The notes beneath the pieces are model-generated. The model searched no databases and was not told the DNA's origin. It saw only the letters and a list, made by a program, of their open reading frames with translations. Below, piece by piece: positions 52,573 to 64,000 of a stretch of 64,000 nt of DNA. Numbering within the stretch: the stretch's first letter is position 1; the number at the start of each line of letters is the position of its first letter. Source of the stretch: Onchocerca volvulus (taxonomy: Eukaryota; Nematoda; Chromadorea; Rhabditida; Onchocercidae); the NCBI GenBank assembly GCA_000499405.2, contig HG738138.1, forward strand, positions 13,703,208 to 13,767,207, written 5' to 3'. The translations under genes and the position numbers were made by a program.

Positions 52573-55500
52573 TGTCAAGCGACGGTACGGTAAAAGTCGA
52601 ATGTCGGATATGTTCAGAGATGTGTCCGTTTACGGAAATGCAACAAATATTGCCGTGTTTCCACTTATTTTGTCGGAGATGTATCTCCCTCCTAACATTT
52701 TACCAAAAAGTGCATCAATTGCAACAATTTGCTCTCATAATTTATTAATTTTGTTGAATTTAAGATTTCTTCAGAAGAATTTTTATTTTTTCTGTAATAT
52801 CAGTTGTGCTTAGAAAATGTGAACTGCTTGTCGAGATGTTTTTTCTCGAAAAATCTTGCCTACCTCCAATTGAAAATTAATATCCACTTTTGTTTCATCT
52901 TAACTTGACTGTAGTACTAATATTTTTTTGCGTAACGAGGATTGAATTATCTGATAAGATAAAGATAACGTTGCCTTCCGATATACTTCTGAGAGATGAA
53001 GCTAAATAACAATATTTTAAACTTTCGGATCTGACCGACTTCATTACTATTACTCAGTAGTCTTGATCGGTTTACAACGTTTGCGGGGGATGATGAAGCA
53101 TTTGCTACGATATTTTCCGGTATTAAATGCGATAATAACTCGGAGTAAGAAGAAAAAATTGTCTCTCCTATGTTATCTCTATTACATACATAGATTATCT
53201 TCACGAGAACTGAATGGTAGTTTTGGTTCTTATAGGCTGAGTATTGTCAATAGACTGAGTACATCCAAGGCTGAGTATTGTCAATGTTTTATCAGTGTTA
53301 CAAATAATTTATTTAATTTTACTTCCATCGAGTTGCGTTATCTCGGACAGAAATAAGTCGAGAAACGACTTTTTACAAGATTTTGAAATTCGTTGACAAA
53401 CTTTCACTTTACCTGATTTTGCCAGTAACTAAATTTCAACTCTGAGTTATGCAATTTTTTTCACCTCGACCAGATAAGGAAATCTTCTTCTCGTTGATAT
53501 ATTGATAACAAGAACTACTGATAAGCTAGAATCGATTAGTACCAATGTTTTAGATTCCTGTCATTTCAATTCAAGAAATCCAGATGACCTAAAATTTACG
53601 AAGTTTTTTCTTAATCAGAAGGATTTATTTCAGACTAATCAAACAGATAAAGATAGCAAGCACAATAAGATTTCTACCGATATATTGGTATGTTTAGAAT
53701 CATTTGAAAATATTGCGAAATTAACTGTTGGGTTCATGAAGTATGGCGGTTATTTACTGAAAAATTCCGGGAAGTAAATATCACTTGTATGATTGATTAA
53801 AAGAAATGGACAAAATATTGACATTCATTATTAAGATTTCTTGTCCAGAACGAAAAATCATAAAATGATAAGGCTCCAAAATTTATATTAAACATTCATC
53901 CATTTAGACTTGTCCAGCAGCAAATTGCTATTCACAGATTCGTAGTGCTTTATCAGATTCTCTTCCAGTTATCATAAGTTACTGTGATAATATGATGTGT
54001 CCAAAGTATGATTTGCCTTTTTTGCTTCATTTATTAATTCTAATTTAAAAAAAAAAAAACTAGATAAACTTTTTCGCAAAGGAAGTTAGTAAATAAAAAA
54101 ATAGAAAGTACGATGGGGCAATGTTTATAAAAATAGTTTTTATTATAATCGCTTCATATTAACATGTAAAATAATCTTAAGAAGATTTTAGAATATTATA
54201 TGAAAATTTTCATTTTATCTGTCACATCATTTCATCCATTTTCCTCTGCTATTAATTACTACTAGTTGCATAAGAAATAATTAGTCTGAAACTTTTCATT
54301 TAGTCATTTATTTCGCAACGAAATTTGTAATGTCACCAATAATACTTCGTACTAAATATTGCTGAATTTCATTTTATTTTTTTCAGAAAATTATCACAGT
54401 TTGAATCGACTCGTTTAACTGCATGCCAACATGAACTATGTACCACATGTCTAGAAGAATCACTACAACGACAACCACCTGGTTAGCTCTTTACACGAAT
54501 CCTCTAGAAAAGTTCAAAGTCTTTTGGTTAATTTTAAGATCAATTAAAAATTTTCAAATTAATGTCGTGAATGAAAATGCAAATATTTATGTAAGCTTGA
54601 AAAAATATGATTTATTAATTAATTGCCTGATGAATAATTCATACTGATTCATTTGACTTTATTATTACAGCATGCATTGTTGAAAACTGCAATCGAAGTA
54701 TTATTGAAGTAGAAGAGGCATATTTTTGTGATAATTGCGGCAAACAAATGAGCGATTCAAAAGGAAATATCGTCACCAACTGTTGCAAATGTCATCTTTG
54801 CGAACAATGCATTGAAAATCGAGTAAAGATGAATTTATTAAATAGTAAGTAATTAGCGCATTCTAATTAAAGTGACAAATAATTAACGTTATTTATTGTA
54901 ATTATATTTTGGTGATACGAAAGAAAATTACGCCCTTAATATTCGAAAATATGATCGCTAATCATTCATTCAACTAATTTCATATAGCTTCAAGCAATTT
55001 TAAATAACTGATAATGAGCAGAATAAGGATAGTTCTAATTTTTGCTCAGTAAAAATAATATCATTGATATTTATTTGAAATAGAAAAAGGTAATGCGAAA
55101 GTAATAGCAAAGGAAACGCGCAATTTATTGATAAGGTAAAGTAGCAAGAAATGAGGTTATTAATAGAAATTTTGAAAAGATTTTTGAGGCTGATTTTGCA
55201 ACATGTTTAATTTAATTATCAAAAATAATAATCGGTGAACAATCGGGACAATATTTTTTTAACGTCTATAAAGCTTTCAGGAATATATGTTATCTAGTCA
55301 TATAAAGTTTCCAATAGTAATTTAAAAAAAAATTATTTATAACAGTTTTCCTAAGTTTTCGTTGATTTTCTGATCTTTATATAACAAAAATTTGCGATTT
55401 TTTCGGAAATTTGTAAAGATTAGCAAAAAGAGAAAAAAATGTTTTTTACAGAAGAAACAATGATATGTATTGGTGGAAAATGTTTATCAAAAAAGAAAAA

Positions 55501-57130
55501 AATAGAAAGTGAGGAGGTAAATGTTTGTTTATAAATAATTTCATGTAATGTTTGATATGCTTTGATTATGGTTCATACGTCTGATATGGTTCAATGTAAC
55601 TTTCTAATATGTATAAAATAATTTTTAATAAAATTTTCAGGTACAAGTAAAGTGCAAAGTGAAAGATAATTGCAAGGGTATAGCTCTTAATGGTTTTCCA
55701 TCAAATTCAGAATGCAGTCATGATATATGCATTGAATGCCTCACTGATATGATTTCCGATTGCGAAACAACCGGTAAACGGCTTGCTATCCTGATCCGCT
55801 TTTTACAACTTAATATTGATTTATTTTATGCATAATATTGATTTTTAAAATAGATTTGTATTAATTTGATTACTGATATAACTTCAACAAATTTAGATTC
55901 AATTTTTAATTAGTCCCCTTGCACGAATATTCATATTTAATATCGGTGCTTAATTTACAATCTGGAGAAAATTTCTGATTTTCCCTACTATATTATCGAA
56001 AAAAATGTCATCCATTAAAATATTATGTTTGCAGGAGTACTCCCGATGTGTCCTGAACCAACATGTCATCAATACTACACGGTTGAATCCGTGAATGCAT
56101 TACGCACGCTTTTCCCACAAAAAGCTGAATTCTTTCAACGATTTGATTTGAACGAGCGAAAAATGGAACTTTTTTGCAAAGATGATTCTATTACAGTAGC
56201 CACTTTTATTTTCCACGTCAAATTCGTGCAATTAATTTATTCGTTAAACTAAGTATTATTAAATAATTATTTAAAATTAACCATTTCGAGCTGTTTTAAC
56301 TGATTTAAAAAAAAGGCCGAAAAAATTGCCGTATTTATATCAAATTGAATGTTTTTCTTTAGTAATTGCTAACAGAATAACTAGATTTTTCAAAGCAAAA
56401 TGAATCATATCCAAATCTAATTATTTACAATTTTAGAAAACAAAAATTTAAGTATAAAATTGCACAGCGGATGTGAACATCGTTAAATTACTTAAACTGC
56501 CAAATTTAATGGAATTTATTCGTTTTAATTTTAGAGAAAACTTCTTACAGTTATTTAGTTCGTGGATCTTTCATCTGAATTCGATTTCGCATCAAGACGT
56601 ATGACAGTACGGGTAGTGGGTGACGGTGAAGAAGAAATCGAAGGAATTTTAATTTACGATAAGCAGGGCACTATTGGCGATTTTATTCGTGAAGTTCGTC
56701 GTGTCCTTCGAATCCTACCTTATGAAAAAGTAAGTATTGCACTATTTAACAATCTTGATTTCTTATATTCATATCGTAGACTAATTATGAAGTACAGAGA
56801 TAGTTCAAATATGTAAAAAGATTGAATGAAATAATTATGATGTTTTTGCTTATAATATTTGTTTTCTACTATTTTCTAAGCGCAGCAATATTTTTGCCAA
56901 AGATAACTTTTGGAGCTAAAGTTTAAAACTTTTACGTCTATATTATTTAGATATACGGTTATTTCATTAGAAATGAAGATGAAACAAAAGATGAGAATCG
57001 AGAGATTGCTGCTGACGCTGAATCGATGGCTAAATGTATCAGTGAATTGCATCTCACACCAACATCCGTCGTTCACGTTGATACTGCTGGCATTGTACAA
57101 CGTAAATCTTCAACGAATATTTCAAAATAA
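52573..57130 (+). CDS. Protein with tandem RING-like zinc-binding modules
   Basis: Exons: 52573-about 52690 (end unresolved), about 53054-53143, 53511-53687, 53908-54006, 54387-54481, 54671-54844, 55452-55516, 55641-55773, 56035-56195, 56559-56729 and 56951-57130 (TAA). Phases agree from 53054 on. The protein shows about four successive modules, each with a C-x(2-4)-C start, a C-x-H-x2-C-x2-C core and a C-x(3-4)-C close: CRIC / CFHLFCRRC / CPAANC; YCDNMMC / CQHELCTTC / CIVENC; CDNC / CKCHLCEQC / CIGGKC; CKVKDNC / CSHDICIEC / CPEPTC. This is RING-finger-like spacing, so ubiquitin-ligase activity is possible but unproven. A C-terminal segment (MTVRVVGDGEEEIEGILIYD and after) could be a ubiquitin-like fold. 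I recognise no named orthologue. The first intron and the link between the first two exons are the weakest part. Confidence 0.65.
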
Positions 57131-58599
57131 TTATAAATTTGCATATCTTAAGTAATTAATTTTAATTAATTAAATTTTTCAAATTCATTTATAACTTATC
57201 ATCAAAAAATCACACAATAATAAAAAAATTCCAACAATTTTGATAAAAATTAAATATAAAATTTTCCCTTTTTCGTGATATCAGTAGAATATTACAAAAG
57301 ACACTAATACTCATGATAATCTTGCTGATTGGTTTAATCCTTGATAATAATTGCTATATTCAATTACGCAGCCATTTTATTTATTTAATGTTGATATACC
57401 ATAGGCCTTTTAGCTAGAAATATGATAAAGGCATCATGATTTTAATATTTTTTTCCAGTTATTTATTTCAAATTATCATGCAATTGAATTTTCAAAATAA
57501 TAATTCTTGAAAGTATCACTAGATGCGGCATTTTTGAACCGTAGCATATCGTCCAATCAAAGATTAAAATATAACTACAAAGAAAAGGAAAAAATTCTTT
57601 TAATGAGGTAAAAAAAAAGTTACTAAAAGAATAAATTTATAATAGTTTACTTGCATTCTGCGAAATAAGTCTGATCTTTGTATTTCTTATAATTCTCCCA
57701 TCTTTTTATAACTTTTTTTGTTAAATATTCTGCTTCATGTATTGGTAATTCCATGTCTCAGTTTTTAATTAAAGCAAACTATTGTTTATTTAAAAATTGC
57801 ATATTATTCAATTGAAATTAAATACAAAAATATCAGAAAATTTTTCAAAAGCTATTCTTAAAAATGACTAAATGTAATGATGATATAAATTTTGTAAGTT
57901 TTAAAATTTAACATTAAAATATTACATTACTTGGTAATGTCTTTTACAGAATATTACAGTAAATTACAAATTAATAAAAAAATTATTACATTCTTTTTTC
58001 AAAGTTATTTTACATACATTGAGGTATTTGTAAATTTTTATATTTTAAATTAACAATATTTAAATTGTACGTTATATGTAACAAATTTGATTTTTATTAT
58101 CAAAAAATTTCTCAATTTTAATCGAATTAAATTGCTTATTTTAATAAAGTAAAAAATAGAAAGAACTGGCGGGTAATTATGAGTAGTATATCGGATGGTA
58201 GCAAATATGCTGCGAAAATTGAATAAAAGATTTTGAACGCTCAAAGTTTGGCGTAAAAATTTGATTAAAACAATTATTAAACAATTTTACCTACGTAAAT
58301 AAAAATATTTAATATTTTTGTTCATATTTATTTCAAGCATGAAATTATTAAATAAGTGAGGAAAAAATTTTTAAACAACTAATTTGTATTTGTTAAAATC
58401 AATTTACTAAAATTTTATTTATTGAAATCAATATTAAATCAATGGCATGCATAATATTTTATGGAATTATAAATTTTGCCGAGAAACTTCATTTTTTTTT
58501 ATTGTTATGTCACTTGTGAGTGAAAGTTTAATCGGACTTGAACGAAACCAAAAATCTTTTAATAAATGTTATGAAAGATTCAGTTACTGATGATACTGT

Positions 58600-58740
58600 C
58601 AAATTTAGGTCATAATCGATTTAAAATACAATTTAATTAACGATAAAATTTAAACTATAATCAATTTAAAACACAGTTTAATTAAGGATTACGCAATCAA
58701 ATTTAAACCGTAATCGATTTAAAATATGATTTAATTACTA
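58600..58740. repeat. Degenerate tandem repeat, about 45-50 bp unit, three copies
   Basis: Three successive copies share the core TAATCGATTTAAAA (second copy TAATCAATTTAAAA) flanked by AAATTTAAAC and TTTAATTA. Copies at about 58600-58644, 58645-58695 and 58696-58740. Divergence between copies suggests an old array. Confidence 0.75.
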
Positions 58741-61700
58741 TAATATTTGAATAAAATATTGTTGTGATTAATACTTAAATAAAGTAAACGATCTACTCTA
58801 ATAATACATAAATCAATACAGATACAGTATTTGGTTCATAGAATATGCAACCTTTATTTTCAACCTGCTACTTCATTCATGTAATTAAGAACTTATTCTA
58901 TATTTCAAGGCTTAGAATTCGCTCAATTTTTTCTATTCATAAAGTTCCACTTGACAGAAAGGAGTGAACTAATTCATAAATTTTTATTTGACAGGTGCAA
59001 AAAAACAACCTGCACATTGACATCTGCGATTCGTTTATTTGTAATTTATAGTTGGATGATAGTTTGTAAATATTTGAATGCGCAATATTTATTATTGTAT
59101 TAGAATTCAATTTATTGATCAGTTCGATCAAACCTCTGATAAGAAATGAAATGCTTCTAAGTAATACGAAAATAATAACTTCACTTTTAAAAATTGAATT
59201 TCGACAAGTTTCAGTAAAGAAAAGATACATGATTTGCATATACTCACGCATGCAATCACAATAATTTCCAATGGTTTTATTTTTTTGAATGCCTTTTTCT
59301 TTTTCTAAAATATTATGAAAATTTCAATAAACTTATTATTTTATTTAAATATCATCAACGCTAATCAACATTTTTTTTCATATTTCTTTAAAATTATTGA
59401 ATTTCAGACTTTATCAATTTCTCGCACGTATCTTTTGATGATAATATTAATTTTATTTGCCGACTAAATGAGCTTACTTATTCATTTATTCTTATCATTT
59501 CTAGTAATAATGTTAAAGTATTTAGCGCTTTTTATTGATTTCAAATGTTTAGAGAATTCTTTTCCATTAAAGTGAATTTAAAAATTGATATACAAGGTAT
59601 ATTACTTGGAAAGCATATAATTTTGCAGTTTATTTATCAAATTGTATAGAAGTGGAAATTAAACCAGGCTATGTATGGTTAGATATTTACTTCTAATCAG
59701 GTTTTTAATGTAAAGATTGTTATCACTCCTATCTCATGTTAATCATTCTCAGATTTCGAAACTAATCATTACTTCCTTCAGTAAAAATAATTACATAAAT
59801 CTTGTTTTTGTTGTTTTTTGGCCAGACGTTCAGTTCTTTTTGCAAGCTAATCTTAAGAAATTTTTCTATTACGATTTAAAAAATTAAGCACAATGTGAAA
59901 GCGTCACATCAAAATACGCTTCAAATTGCTTATTAAACTAAGAGAATATGAATGAAATATTAGTTATAATTGATCGAAATTTGCAGAAATTAGTTAACTA
60001 TCTGACTAATGTATACAAAAAGTTTTAACATGTTTATAAACTGTCTAAATTATAATTAGGAAGCTCGATGTGCCTAATAATCATCAAACATTCGGATATC
60101 TCAAGCAATTAGTGCTTCATGATGATTCCACTCTTTAATAATCACCAAAAAATGGATAACCTCGAGTGACCAGTTTTAATTATTTTTTCTTCGTATAATA
60201 ATTTCCTGATTTGATAAATTTTAATTTTTAAAAAAAAAAACCACACCTGATTTAACAGTTTACAAATGAAACTGAAGAAAAGAACATTATTACTTGTAAA
60301 ATCATAAAAAATTAATTTGATTATAAGTTAAAGTGAATTGATTTTTATAACTAATAGCGTAAAAAAATAAATTTTAATTATGAGGAAAATATGAATAATA
60401 TGAATATGACATATATATCAAAGAAATTAACATTTAAAATTCATAATTTCATTTTGGTAGATTTATTTTGCTCAGATTAAAAGCAAATTCTTTTTATACT
60501 TTATACTAAAAATTACTTTTTATTATTTAATATGAGTATATTGAATTTATGAAATGCTTACCCAGGTTTTATTTGTGATTAATAATGCATTGATATAGAA
60601 AAAAATAGATGAGAGGACGTAAATAACTGAAAATGTTAATTTAATAATTAAGCATGATTTTCCAATCGAAATATTTATTTTTGGAAATTACCTGTCGATC
60701 ATTTTTATCGAAATAATCATTTCATATTGAAAAAAAAAATGTAATCTTGTTATGCTCAAGGAAAAAAAACTTGGAAACTGCTAATATCCAGATATTTTAA
60801 ATGCAGGAATTTAATTTTGGAAATTTAAATTAATAAATCGTGCAAAACTAGCAGTAATTACGATAGTTAATTTCTCCAGCAGTCATTTATCTTTTAGGCA
60901 TTTCCAATATCGTTATCAGTTTCTTTTTATTCAATAAAAGATTGGTTTATAACTGTCAAGCAAGGGTTCGTATATTATTACTATAATGTATTTGTGTGAT
61001 ATTTCATAATATTCTTCATTTACTCATTTGATTTGAATTTGAACATTAACAACAATTTCCCATAACTAAATATTTTACTTCAGTTAGTTTTAAAAATTTA
61101 ATGCGCATTGGATAATAATGTTTGAATAATGGATTTCCGTGTAATCGAAAAAAGTAGAAATTGAAAGAAATTAAAGCGGATAAAATTAAAATTTCAAAAG
61201 GAAGTGAAATTTTCGAAATTTATCACAGATATTTCCTCGGTTACTTTTTTATTTCTGAACCAAGTAGAAAAATGGTGCTTTCTAGAAATTAGCAAGTCCA
61301 TGAGTAGAAACTTTATGGAAAAAAAATTGATCGTTTTTAAGAGCAGAAAATGTCATATAAGCAAATTAAAAGAAAAATGCTACCGAAATAGTTATCACTT
61401 ATGTGAATAATTATTATACGTATGTTTTTATGTGAAACAACTATTTTTTTGTTAAATTTTCATGGTAAAACTTTAGAATTCATATGCGAAATGGTCTGTA
61501 ATGCAAAAATTTATTTACCGACAAACTTGATTCTATTGAAGCATTTTTGATATCCTTCCATCTGTCAGTGAATAGTAATTTCTTTTTTTCTGGATTTGCG
61601 TACCTTATTTAATTAATTAATTATTGAATTCTTCGTGGAATTTTCTTTGATATGTTGTGAAACTTTACATTAAAAATTTTTTATCTCCAATATAAGCAAA

Positions 61701-62036
61701 TAAATTTCACATTATTTAAAATTAGAAAATATTAATACGAAGCTTTAATTATAATGGATTACGAATATCTGTTTGATATATAATACTTCTCCATCCATTT
61801 TAAAATTAACTCGCTCAATTTCATTAAACTACTTGTTATTAACAATGACTGAATTTGACGGATTGACAAAGGTAACAAAAGTGGATGGTAGTAAATTGAT
61901 ATAGAATTACTCATAACTATCACTGCAAATTTTTTCTTCGGTAGCATTAAGCGTGCTGTTGAAACGAAAATGAATGCTTCAGAATATTCATCTCATTAAA
62001 ATAGAGCACTGAAGCTGTTAATGATTGAATATTCAA

Positions 62037-62077
62037 TATTGTTAATTATTAATATCTAATATTAATCATTAACAATA
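62037..62077. repeat. Near-perfect palindrome
   Basis: TATTGTTAAT (62037-62046) and ATTAACAATA (62068-62077) are exact reverse complements, and the inner bases TATTAATAT / ATATTAAT continue the pairing, leaving only a tiny loop. It lies about 320 bases upstream of the putative receptor ATG. AT-rich palindromes of this kind can form cruciforms or be small element footprints. Confidence 0.65.
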
Positions 62078-62395
62078 CCAAATGTTGTTTGAATTATTTC
62101 TGCATGTTATGAAGTTTTCTTCATCTTGACGCTGTTTTATTGACTAGAATGAATTTCATTTCTTTTTTTTTTTTTTTTTTTTTTTTTAAAGTTGAAAGTG
62201 TTTGCAAAATTCGCTTCAAATATCGAACAAAATTAGAAATTAACTATTTAACTTTAAGCATGGAATTTGTTAAATTTGTTTATTTTTCAAATTTTCTTTT
62301 ATTTATTAATACACTGCATTATAATTACTTAATATTTCATTTTTTTTTTTGCTTTATTAATTGAATTTCATTAAATTCTCAAGAAATACTGCTAG

Positions 62396-64000
62396 ATGGA
62401 ACTAATATTCGCCCTATTCGATATAATTCTTCCTATTTCTCTCATACTACTTACACTTCCAAAAGTTCGCAAAGTAAGCATAAAATGGTATATTATCAAT
62501 TTATTAGCTGCATATTGTACTAGTAGTTTTATTCGCAATTTATTTAATGTAATAAGAACGTTGGTCGAATCCAATAAAAGATGTAAGTTACTTGCATGCT
62601 TTTTCAAACTTATTTTATTGAAATTATACGCCTTTATGCAAATTATATGTATTTTAATGGTTGAAATGTATCCAATCAAAAATAGTTGAATAAAATTTTA
62701 AATATTATTTGAGTTAAGGCAATTTAAATTGACAAGCATAAATGTGGCATTGTAGTATGCTTGGCAGTACCTTTTCAATACATTAAGCAAACTTCAGTGT
62801 GCAAAACTGTTGGCTTTAAATTATTCACTAACAAATGATTAAAAATTTGAGTAAAAATAATATTTATAAAATCATTTTCGAAATCACATGAGCATTAATC
62901 AATTGATAATAAAAGTATGAGTAAATTAGTACCAAATACATTCTTTGAAACTGAATACTTTCATTTAAAAACCTAATAGAATTCGAATTAGGGAATTAAA
63001 TTCCGAAAATTGAAAATTGAATAATTCAAAAAAAAAAGAGTTTTTTTTCAGCACTTTTTGGATTACATTCTATGCCAAAGCAACGTCATTTGCACTGATA
63101 CTTTTGATACTATTCTTCTGTATTTTTGAAATATATACTATTTATGCATTTAAAACAAATTTCCTGAAAGTTTTGTACGCAAGGTTAAGTATTATTGAAT
63201 TTCGTTTTCTGTCTTTCAATATTTTTAGAATAATTCCAGTCTTCGACTAATAAGATAGAACTAATTAATAAATGTAATTGTTTCTCTTTTCCTAATTCCG
63301 ATAAATTTCAAAAAATTACGAGCATTTATTTTTAAATTTAACTATCTATATCAATTGATGGATGTAATTTCTGCCGTTTTTTTTCTGATCTCAAATGAAT
63401 TCCAGGAAATTACGAGTGCTTTTTTTTTTTCATTCTTAGTCTATTAAAATTATTGGTAGATGTAATTCTTTGTTTTTCTGTTTGTTTTTTTTTTTTTTAA
63501 TTTTGAATAAATTTCAGCAAATTTCAAGTACTTTTTTTTTATTCATTTATGTGCGCAAATATCGTCCATATCAGTCACAGTTTTACAATTTACTGGCATT
63601 GAAACAATTACTTCATTTGGTTTGATAATTTATTACGCAATGATTATTTTTTATGTCTTAGTTCGATTGTAATAATAAATATTGTAAGTTATTTTTTAGT
63701 TTTATAAAATCATTTAAATAATGATTTCGGACACTTTTTTTTAAGTTACTTTTTGCAATTTTCATTTTCAAATTTTTTCTCGAACTAATTTTGAAAAAAG
63801 AAACCAATTTCATTCAATTGTGTAAGAACTTAATTCATCTTATTTCTAATATTAAAAATTTTAGGATGAAAATTTTCGAAAATTTTTCAACAAGTTTAGA
63901 CTTGTCAACTAACATATTTCAATTGTTCCAATTGTTATAGATATATCAAACAAGCATGGGATTATTCATTTCATTTTTTAATTACAGGCAATTTATACCA
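62396..64000 (+). CDS. Probable seven-transmembrane receptor, partial (runs off window)
   Basis: The ATG at 62396 opens a strongly hydrophobic exon with two apparent membrane helices (MELIFALFDIILPISLILL; WYIINLLAAYCTSSFIRNLF), ending at a GTAAGT donor at 62583 or reading on to 62689. A second exon-like stretch after a TTTTTTTTCAG acceptor at about 63046 encodes more helix (TSFALILLILFFCIFEIYTI) and ends at a GTTAAG donor near 63184. A third, about 63545-63625, reads RKYRPYQSQFYNLLALKQLL, typical of an intracellular loop entering a helix. The window ends just after another acceptor (TTACAG at about 63989). The pattern suits a nematode chemoreceptor-type GPCR. The first and second exons do not join in phase, so an exon is missing or a boundary is wrong. 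Family not identified. Confidence 0.4.
63271..63545. repeat. Degenerate tandem repeat, about 90-98 bp unit, three copies
   Basis: Copies begin at ATGTAATT words at 63272, 63362 and 63460. Each continues through a T-rich stretch, an AAATTTCA or AATTCCA word, an AATTACGAG or similar word and a long T run. It lies between two exon-like stretches of the putative receptor, so it would be intronic if that gene is real. Confidence 0.6.

Larger units (their letters stand above)
57131..62395. other. Gene-poor, very AT-rich interval
   Basis: About 5.2 kb without a supportable exon. Contains a degenerate tandem repeat (58600-58740) and a palindrome (62037-62077). Open frames here are short, lysine/isoleucine/phenylalanine-rich and typical of random AT-rich DNA. 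Confidence 0.55.

Noticed and set aside
52800..52920. Candidate exon (after an AATATCAG acceptor) completing the first RING module
   Set aside because: None of its frames supplies the C-P-x-C pair in a phase compatible with the flanking exons, so the link between the first two exons is left unresolved.

Overview
This is eukaryotic DNA, almost certainly from a clade III (spirurid/filarial-type) nematode. It is very AT-rich. The coding sequence is broken into short exons with GT...AG introns and TTTTCAG-type acceptors. Most recognisable proteins are conserved animal proteins. A fragment of Wolbachia-type genes (leucyl aminopeptidase joined to adenylosuccinate lyase) sits between two host genes, which fits a filarial lineage with present or past Wolbachia. 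No CRISPR array, rRNA, tRNA or complete transposon was recognised.

Layout: (1) 253-7462 (+), condensin subunit CAP-G, 5' end outside or unresolved; (2) about 5 kb without a gene; (3) 12499-21879 (+), two tandem secreted acid-lipase (gastric/lysosomal lipase family) genes with matching intron positions, with the Wolbachia-like remnant at about 16.4-17.5 kb between them; (4) 23378-27857 (+), IFT52/OSM-6, an intraflagellar-transport protein; (5) 29138-34389 (-), BTBD9 orthologue (BTB, BACK, two discoidin-like domains); (6) 35830-about 38770 (-), a kinase-like protein without the catalytic motifs; (7) 40604-41262 (-), a small single-pass membrane protein; (8) 42769-46422 (-), beta-1,3-glucosyltransferase B3GLCT; (9) 47772-48687 (-), RAB5IF/OPTI; (10) 50218-51922 (-), an RNase H domain joined to a C-terminal arginine/serine (RS) tail; (11) 52573-57130 (+), a protein with about four successive RING-like Cys/His modules; (12) about 5 kb without a gene; (13) 62396 to the window end (+), a probable partial seven-transmembrane receptor.

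The genes do not form one pathway. They are a typical nematode mix of housekeeping genes (chromosome condensation, ER protein glycosylation, ER membrane-protein insertion, cilia, lipid hydrolysis). The points most worth a second look are the Wolbachia-derived chimera, the RNase H-RS fusion with a D-to-N change at the last metal-ligand position, the tandem RING-like protein, two abnormal splice sites in lipase 1, and the degenerate kinase. Exon limits are read by eye from splice consensus, frame continuity and remembered family sequences. No alignment or transcript data were used.
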